Source: Terrabacter sp. Ter38
GTDB lineage: Bacteria; Actinomycetota; Actinomycetes; Actinomycetales; Dermatophilaceae
Direction of reading: 5' to 3'
Assembly: GCF_024519435.1 (NCBI RefSeq)
Contig: NZ_JALJRZ010000001.1
Coordinates: 186,001 to 250,000, forward strand
Length of the DNA stretch: 64,000 nucleotides
A program made the translations under genes and the position numbers. Shown piece after piece: positions 61,077 through 64,000 of the stretch. Position 1 is the stretch's first letter, and every line of letters begins with the position of its first letter. The notes beneath the pieces are model-generated. The model worked only from the letters and a program-made list of their open reading frames with translations. It was not told the origin of the DNA and did no database searches.

Positions 61077-62009
61077 TCAGCGTCGGGTCCGCCACACGAG
61101 CCGGTGCACCCCGAGGTGCCGCGGCAGCGTCCGCAGACCGGGGATCCAGGGAATGCAGACGAAGCCGATGCTCAGCAGGATCATGAGGGACCAGACGGCG
61201 ATGTCGGCGTTCTCCGACGTCGAGAACGGCGGGACCTGGTACCACAGCGAGTACAGCCAGAGCCACGGCTGCCCCGGGTAGTTGCCGGTCTCGTTCATGA
61301 TCCCCCACTGGTCGCCCCCGAGGTTCTGGGCGCGGGCCGCGTCCTCGAGGTGCGTCCCGTCGGCGAGCAGGAGCAGCGCCCGCGTGCTGTCGACACCGAA
61401 GAAGGTCGTGCGCGAGGTCAGCAGGCCCTCGAGCGCGCCGGCGTCGGCCAGGCGCAGCTCGGCTGCCGCGATGATCGGGACCGGTCCGTAGTCACCGGTC
61501 GCGACCTTGGCCGGGTCGCCGTCCGGCGCGGCCGCCAGGGCGTCGCCGTAGGCCGCGGACCACGCCTGCTGACGGTCGGCCGACGCCGCGTCCCAGGCGT
61601 GGACCGCAGCGACGACGGCCGGGTCCGACGTGAGGCTGCGGACGGGGTCGAGGACGAGGTCCTTCGCGGAGTCGACGGGGACGGTGACCCCGGGCAGCGT
61701 CTGGAGGTTGACCGGGCCGAGGCTCTGCCCCTCGCCAGCGGTGTTGTAGGGCGGGCCGTAGCCGGCGCTGGTCGTCGTACCGGCGAGCTCACCCGTAGCG
61801 GTGGCGACGACGTCCGCCGGCGCCTGGCGCGCCCACTGCTGCAAGGAGATCGCGGGCTCGTCGGGAGACGAGAAGACGAGGGCGGCGACGACGGACAGCA
61901 CCGAGACCACACCGAGCGCGATGACGAACTCCTTGACGAGGTCGTAGCGGCGCGTCGGGAAGGCGTGCGAGTCAGGCGTGGGACCCCAGCCACCCGTCCC
62001 CCGCTTCAC
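61077..62009 (-). CDS. Uncharacterised two-helix membrane protein of the cytochrome b operon
   Basis: A 310-residue protein with a short cytosolic N-terminus, a helix at about 27-47, an extracytoplasmic domain of about 215 residues and a second helix near 265-285 followed by a basic tail (LRTLPRHLGVHRLVWRTRR). It has only one cysteine and no CxxCH or Rieske motif, so no obvious cofactor. The domain contains WARQAPADVVATATGELAGT and NLGGDQWGIMNETGNYPGQP. GTG overlaps the cytochrome b stop by 4 nt. It is probably a partner subunit; I do not recognise the family. An open frame to 62681 is an antisense-frame artefact over the cytochrome gene. Confidence 0.8.
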   Translation of the reverse strand: MKRGTGGWGPTPDSHAFPTRRYDLVKEFVIALGVVSVLSVVAALVFSSPDEPAISLQQWARQAPADVVATATGELAGTTTSAGYGPPYNTAGEGQSLGPVNLQTLPGVTVPVDSAKDLVLDPVRSLTSDPAVVAAVHAWDAASADRQQAWSAAYGDALAAAPDGDPAKVATGDYGPVPIIAAAELRLADAGALEGLLTSRTTFFGVDSTRALLLLADGTHLEDAARAQNLGGDQWGIMNETGNYPGQPWLWLYSLWYQVPPFSTSENADIAVWSLMILLSIGFVCIPWIPGLRTLPRHLGVHRLVWRTRR

Positions 62010-62749
62010 GGCTCCACCCCGGTCCGGGTGGCGAGCGTCGCAGGGCTCTCGGTCGGCGCCGCGCGCGCCGCCGCGGCAGCACCGGGCGGCGACGGCTCCG
62101 TTGCACCGATCGGAGGGGCGACACCGCGTCGACGCACGAGGACGATGTGCACGACGACGATCGCGCCGACGACGAGCGGGAGCAGCGAGACGTGCCACAG
62201 CATCATCTGGCCGAGGTCCATGACGTTGAACCAGGCCCCGATGCCCGCGGCGTTGAGCCCGTCCTTGGCCTGCGTCGAGATCCACTGTGCGTCGAAGTTC
62301 GTCTGGATGAGGTAGCCGGTGAAGGCCGTCCCCAGGGACCCGAAGAAGGCGAGCGCCCCTGTCGCCCAGGTGAGTCCGCGGTCGCCGCGCCACGACGCCA
62401 TGAAGAACTTGCCCCACAGGTGGATGACCATGGTGGCGAAGAAGAGCTCGACGCTCCAGAGGTGCACGGAGTTGACGAAGTGGCCGAGCGTGCTCACGTG
62501 CCACCAGGCCACCCCACCGAGGGACAGGACCAGGCCCGACACGATGATGACGACGAGGCTGGCGAGGCAGGCGACGCCGAAGACGTAGATCCACGAGGCC
62601 ACGTAGACGGGCTGCCGTTCGGGCAGCCACTGCCCGCGGGGCACGAGGCCCTCGACCCAACGGGTGAGGGCGGCCGTCCACGTGTCGTGGGCGGGGCGCC
62701 TCCGCGGCTCGGTCGGTTCCGGACGCAATGACGTCGGGGCCCGGCTCAT
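62006..62749 (-). CDS. Cytochrome b6-type N-terminal domain protein
   Basis: A 247-residue, four-helix bis-heme b protein. Helix B has HLWSVELFFATMVIH (His-x13-His) and helix D HVSLLPLVVGAIVVVH (His-x14-His); the x14 spacing in helix D is that of b6f-type rather than mitochondrial-type cytochrome b. The quinone-site helices of a cytochrome b C-terminal domain and a Rieske protein are absent from the window. It overlaps the 57-residue gene before it and the 310-residue gene after it by 4 nt each. ATG at 62749. It probably moves electrons between menaquinone and an unknown partner. Confidence 0.88.
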   Translation of the reverse strand: MSRAPTSLRPEPTEPRRRPAHDTWTAALTRWVEGLVPRGQWLPERQPVYVASWIYVFGVACLASLVVIIVSGLVLSLGGVAWWHVSTLGHFVNSVHLWSVELFFATMVIHLWGKFFMASWRGDRGLTWATGALAFFGSLGTAFTGYLIQTNFDAQWISTQAKDGLNAAGIGAWFNVMDLGQMMLWHVSLLPLVVGAIVVVHIVLVRRRGVAPPIGATEPSPPGAAAAARAAPTESPATLATRTGVEP

Positions 62750-62919
62750 CGGTCCTCGTCCTCTCGGGGAGCAGGGAAGGGCAGCAGGAGCGCGAGCACG
62801 AAGACGACGACCATGAGCAGGATGACCAGGAGGTTGGCGACCGTGATCGTCAGCCATCCCCACTGGACGACAGGACCTGCAGGAACCGGCTGTGACGCGG
62901 CAAGGAGCTGGGTGATCAT
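62746..62919 (-). CDS. 57-residue single-helix membrane protein
   Basis: Frame begins MITQLLAASQPVPAG, has one helix (LTITVANLLVILLMVVVFVLALLLPF) and ends in an acidic tail PAPREDEDR. CGGAGG lies about 8 nt before the ATG. Its stop overlaps the cytochrome b ATG by 4 nt, strongly supporting it as a real gene and first cistron of the operon. It is probably a small assembly or stabilising subunit. Too short for most automatic callers. Confidence 0.78.
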   Translation of the reverse strand: MITQLLAASQPVPAGPVVQWGWLTITVANLLVILLMVVVFVLALLLPFPAPREDEDR

Positions 62920-62962
62920 CTCTGGCCTCCGGGGAGTGCGAAGCTGTGAGTCCTCCTGCCCG

Positions 62963-63000
62963 GCGCAGATCTACTACACAACGTAAGAGTAGATCTGCGC
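62963..63000. promoter_or_regulatory. Long AT-containing inverted repeat upstream of the cytochrome operon
   Basis: GCGCAGATCTACT (62963-62975) and AGTAGATCTGCGC (62988-63000) are perfect 13-bp arms around ACACAACGTAAG. It lies 44 nt before the 57-residue gene and just past the ABC permease stop. It could be an operator (the TACTACA half recalls CopY/BlaI-type sites) or a terminator for the permease; AT content and position favour an operator. Confidence 0.6.
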
Positions 63001-63043
63001 GCCCTGCAGCGACGCCCGAATGTGATCTTCGGCGCCCCGGGGC

Positions 63044-64000
63044 CTACGACCGTCGCAGTGCCGAGAGCAGCTCGGGCGCCCGCTGCTCGTAGAGCCGGGC
63101 GCCGACGCCGACCCCGACGATCCCGACGACGATGCCGAGCAGCACCCCGACGATGCCCGCCCCCCAGCCGGCGCCGACGGAACCCTGCCAGGCCCACCAA
63201 GCGAGCAGGATCGTCGGCGAGGCGAGCAGCAGCGTGCCGAGACTCGCCATCGACTGCGCGGCGATGGTGATCCCGGCAGCCCCCGGCGGCGCGTTGAAGG
63301 GGCTCTCGCCCGACTCCGCCACGGGGTAGGGCAGCACGACACTCATGACGCTCGACACGGCATACCCCGCTCCGAGCAGGGACACGGAGAGTCCGAGTGC
63401 AGGCGGAAGCAGGTCCCAGCGGTCGGGCACCGCGACCCCGACGACGACGTAGAGCGGGACGAGGACGGTGGCGAGGAGGAGAGCGGGCAGGAGGCGCCCG
63501 CGACGGTCGTCCCGGCCGGACGTCCCGGACACCACGTGCAGCCACAGGGCGTCGGACTCGTAGGCGACGGCGTTGTGCTCGCTCCAGCCGAGGAGGAAGG
63601 CGACGAGCGGGCCCATGAGCAGCGGAGTCCACGCCACGTCGCCCGTGACGAACGGGATGAGGAGCGCGAGCGGGACGACCGGGGTCATGACCATGCTGAT
63701 CTGGTAGCGGGGGTCACGACGCCAGTAGGTCAGCACGCGCGCCGCGATGGCGCCCAGCGGCGTACCGGGCAGCCGGGCCAGCAGGCCGAGGTCGTCCCCG
63801 GACGAGGTGCCCGAGTCGGAGCGCGAGACCGCGCGCGGGTTGTCGACCTCGTCACGCAGCACCCGGGACCACAGCAGGAAGACGACGACGAGCAGTCCCG
63901 CGGCCAGTGCCAGACGCACCAGCCCGGTGCCGAGGTCGCCCGCCGCCACGTCACCCGGAGCAGCCCAGGCCCAGCCGAGAGGCGACCATCCGACGACGGC
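63044..64000 (-). CDS. ABC-2 type exporter permease, C-terminal part (cut by window edge)
   Basis: The frame is open from the window end to a stop at 63044. The visible 318 residues contain SPLGWAWAAPGD at the left edge, a segment typical of ABC-2 multidrug/polyketide exporter permeases, then about six helices with charged loops (WSRVLRDEVDNPRAV). A GTG at 63949 is probably internal, because the upstream residues fit the family. The ATPase should lie beyond the window. It is upstream of, and same strand as, the cytochrome b operon. Confidence 0.75.
   Translation of the reverse strand, partial: AVVGWSPLGWAWAAPGDVAAGDLGTGLVRLALAAGLLVVVFLLWSRVLRDEVDNPRAVSRSDSGTSSGDDLGLLARLPGTPLGAIAARVLTYWRRDPRYQISMVMTPVVPLALLIPFVTGDVAWTPLLMGPLVAFLLGWSEHNAVAYESDALWLHVVSGTSGRDDRRGRLLPALLLATVLVPLYVVVGVAVPDRWDLLPPALGLSVSLLGAGYAVSSVMSVVLPYPVAESGESPFNAPPGAAGITIAAQSMASLGTLLLASPTILLAWWAWQGSVGAGWGAGIVGVLLGIVVGIVGVGVGARLYEQRAPELLSALRRS

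Noticed and set aside
61077-62681. 534-residue single protein
   Set aside because: Its first part overlaps the cytochrome b gene in another frame; a GTG at 62009 overlapping that gene's stop is the natural start.

Overview
The window is a stretch of high-GC actinobacterial chromosome. Codons end almost always in G or C, start codons are often GTG or TTG, and many genes overlap by 4 nt. Gene order closely follows the Mycobacterium tuberculosis block from ctaC to panB: ctaC, adoK, erpA, glycerate kinase, DUF3043, cobS, gcvT, pepA, sucB, TIGR01777 gene, lipB, lipA, DUF4191, RDD gene, glnA1, glnE, glnA2, panB. Protein flavour, including a PpgK-type polyphosphate glucokinase, a dual-ATPase ECF cobalamin system and a C-less GatD-like protein, suggests Micrococcales, perhaps Intrasporangiaceae. 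That family call is inference. No rRNA, tRNA, insertion sequence, prophage or CRISPR array was seen.

Layout. 1-4.3 kb: a small zincin, a possible tiny transcript, and the aa3 oxidase genes ctaC-ctaD-ctaF on the minus strand. 4.3-11.3 kb: a cysteine desulfurase-like gene overlapping a TusA gene, then aat, adoK, erpA, glycerate kinase and a queA-SDR pair behind a SoxR/MerR-like operator. 11.4-18.7 kb: nadA, a phosphoesterase, an M20 dipeptidase, two methyltransferases, DUF3043 and a beta-lactamase-fold hydrolase. 18.8-24.7 kb: a cobalamin riboswitch heading a secreted protein, EcfT, fused EcfA1A2, an S component, cobU and cobS. 24.7-25.05 kb: two 32-bp tandem arrays in opposite orientation. 25.05-31.2 kb: a degenerate murT-gatD pair, a DmpA-type peptidase, gcvT and pepA. 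31.3-43.8 kb: small genes, lipoamide dehydrogenase, a two-lipoyl E2, a TIGR01777 protein, a protein kinase, a Gfo/Idh/MocA oxidoreductase, lipB, an ABC-2 exporter, lipA and DUF4191. 43.9-55.2 kb: RDD, glnA1 behind a four-box GlnR site, DUF1810, two MFS exporters, a secreted peptidoglycan-directed protein, glnE and glnA2. 55.3-61 kb: a secreted M6 protease, panB, a small SPOR-like protein, map and ppgK. 61-64 kb: a three-gene membrane operon around a cytochrome b6-type protein, then the C-terminal part of an ABC-2 permease cut by the window edge.

Functional links. LpdA, E2, LipB, LipA and GcvT form a lipoate-centred block. GlnA1, GlnA2 and GlnE form the nitrogen-assimilation block with GlnR control. 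The riboswitch operon couples corrinoid uptake to CobU/CobS salvage. ErpA and LipA/NadA are Fe-S linked.

Most interesting points: a cysteine desulfurase homologue that keeps its cysteine but has serine at the PLP-lysine position, next to TusA; a GatD homologue whose catalytic cysteine is aspartate, paired with a MurT altered at the facing motif; a 7-mer GTATGCC found 30 times, often at intergenic hairpins and promoters; a TANNNT box 6-7 nt before at least 16 start codons, pointing to widespread leaderless transcripts; the mirrored 32-bp arrays; and the b6-type cytochrome operon with an uncharacterised partner and a 57-aa membrane peptide.
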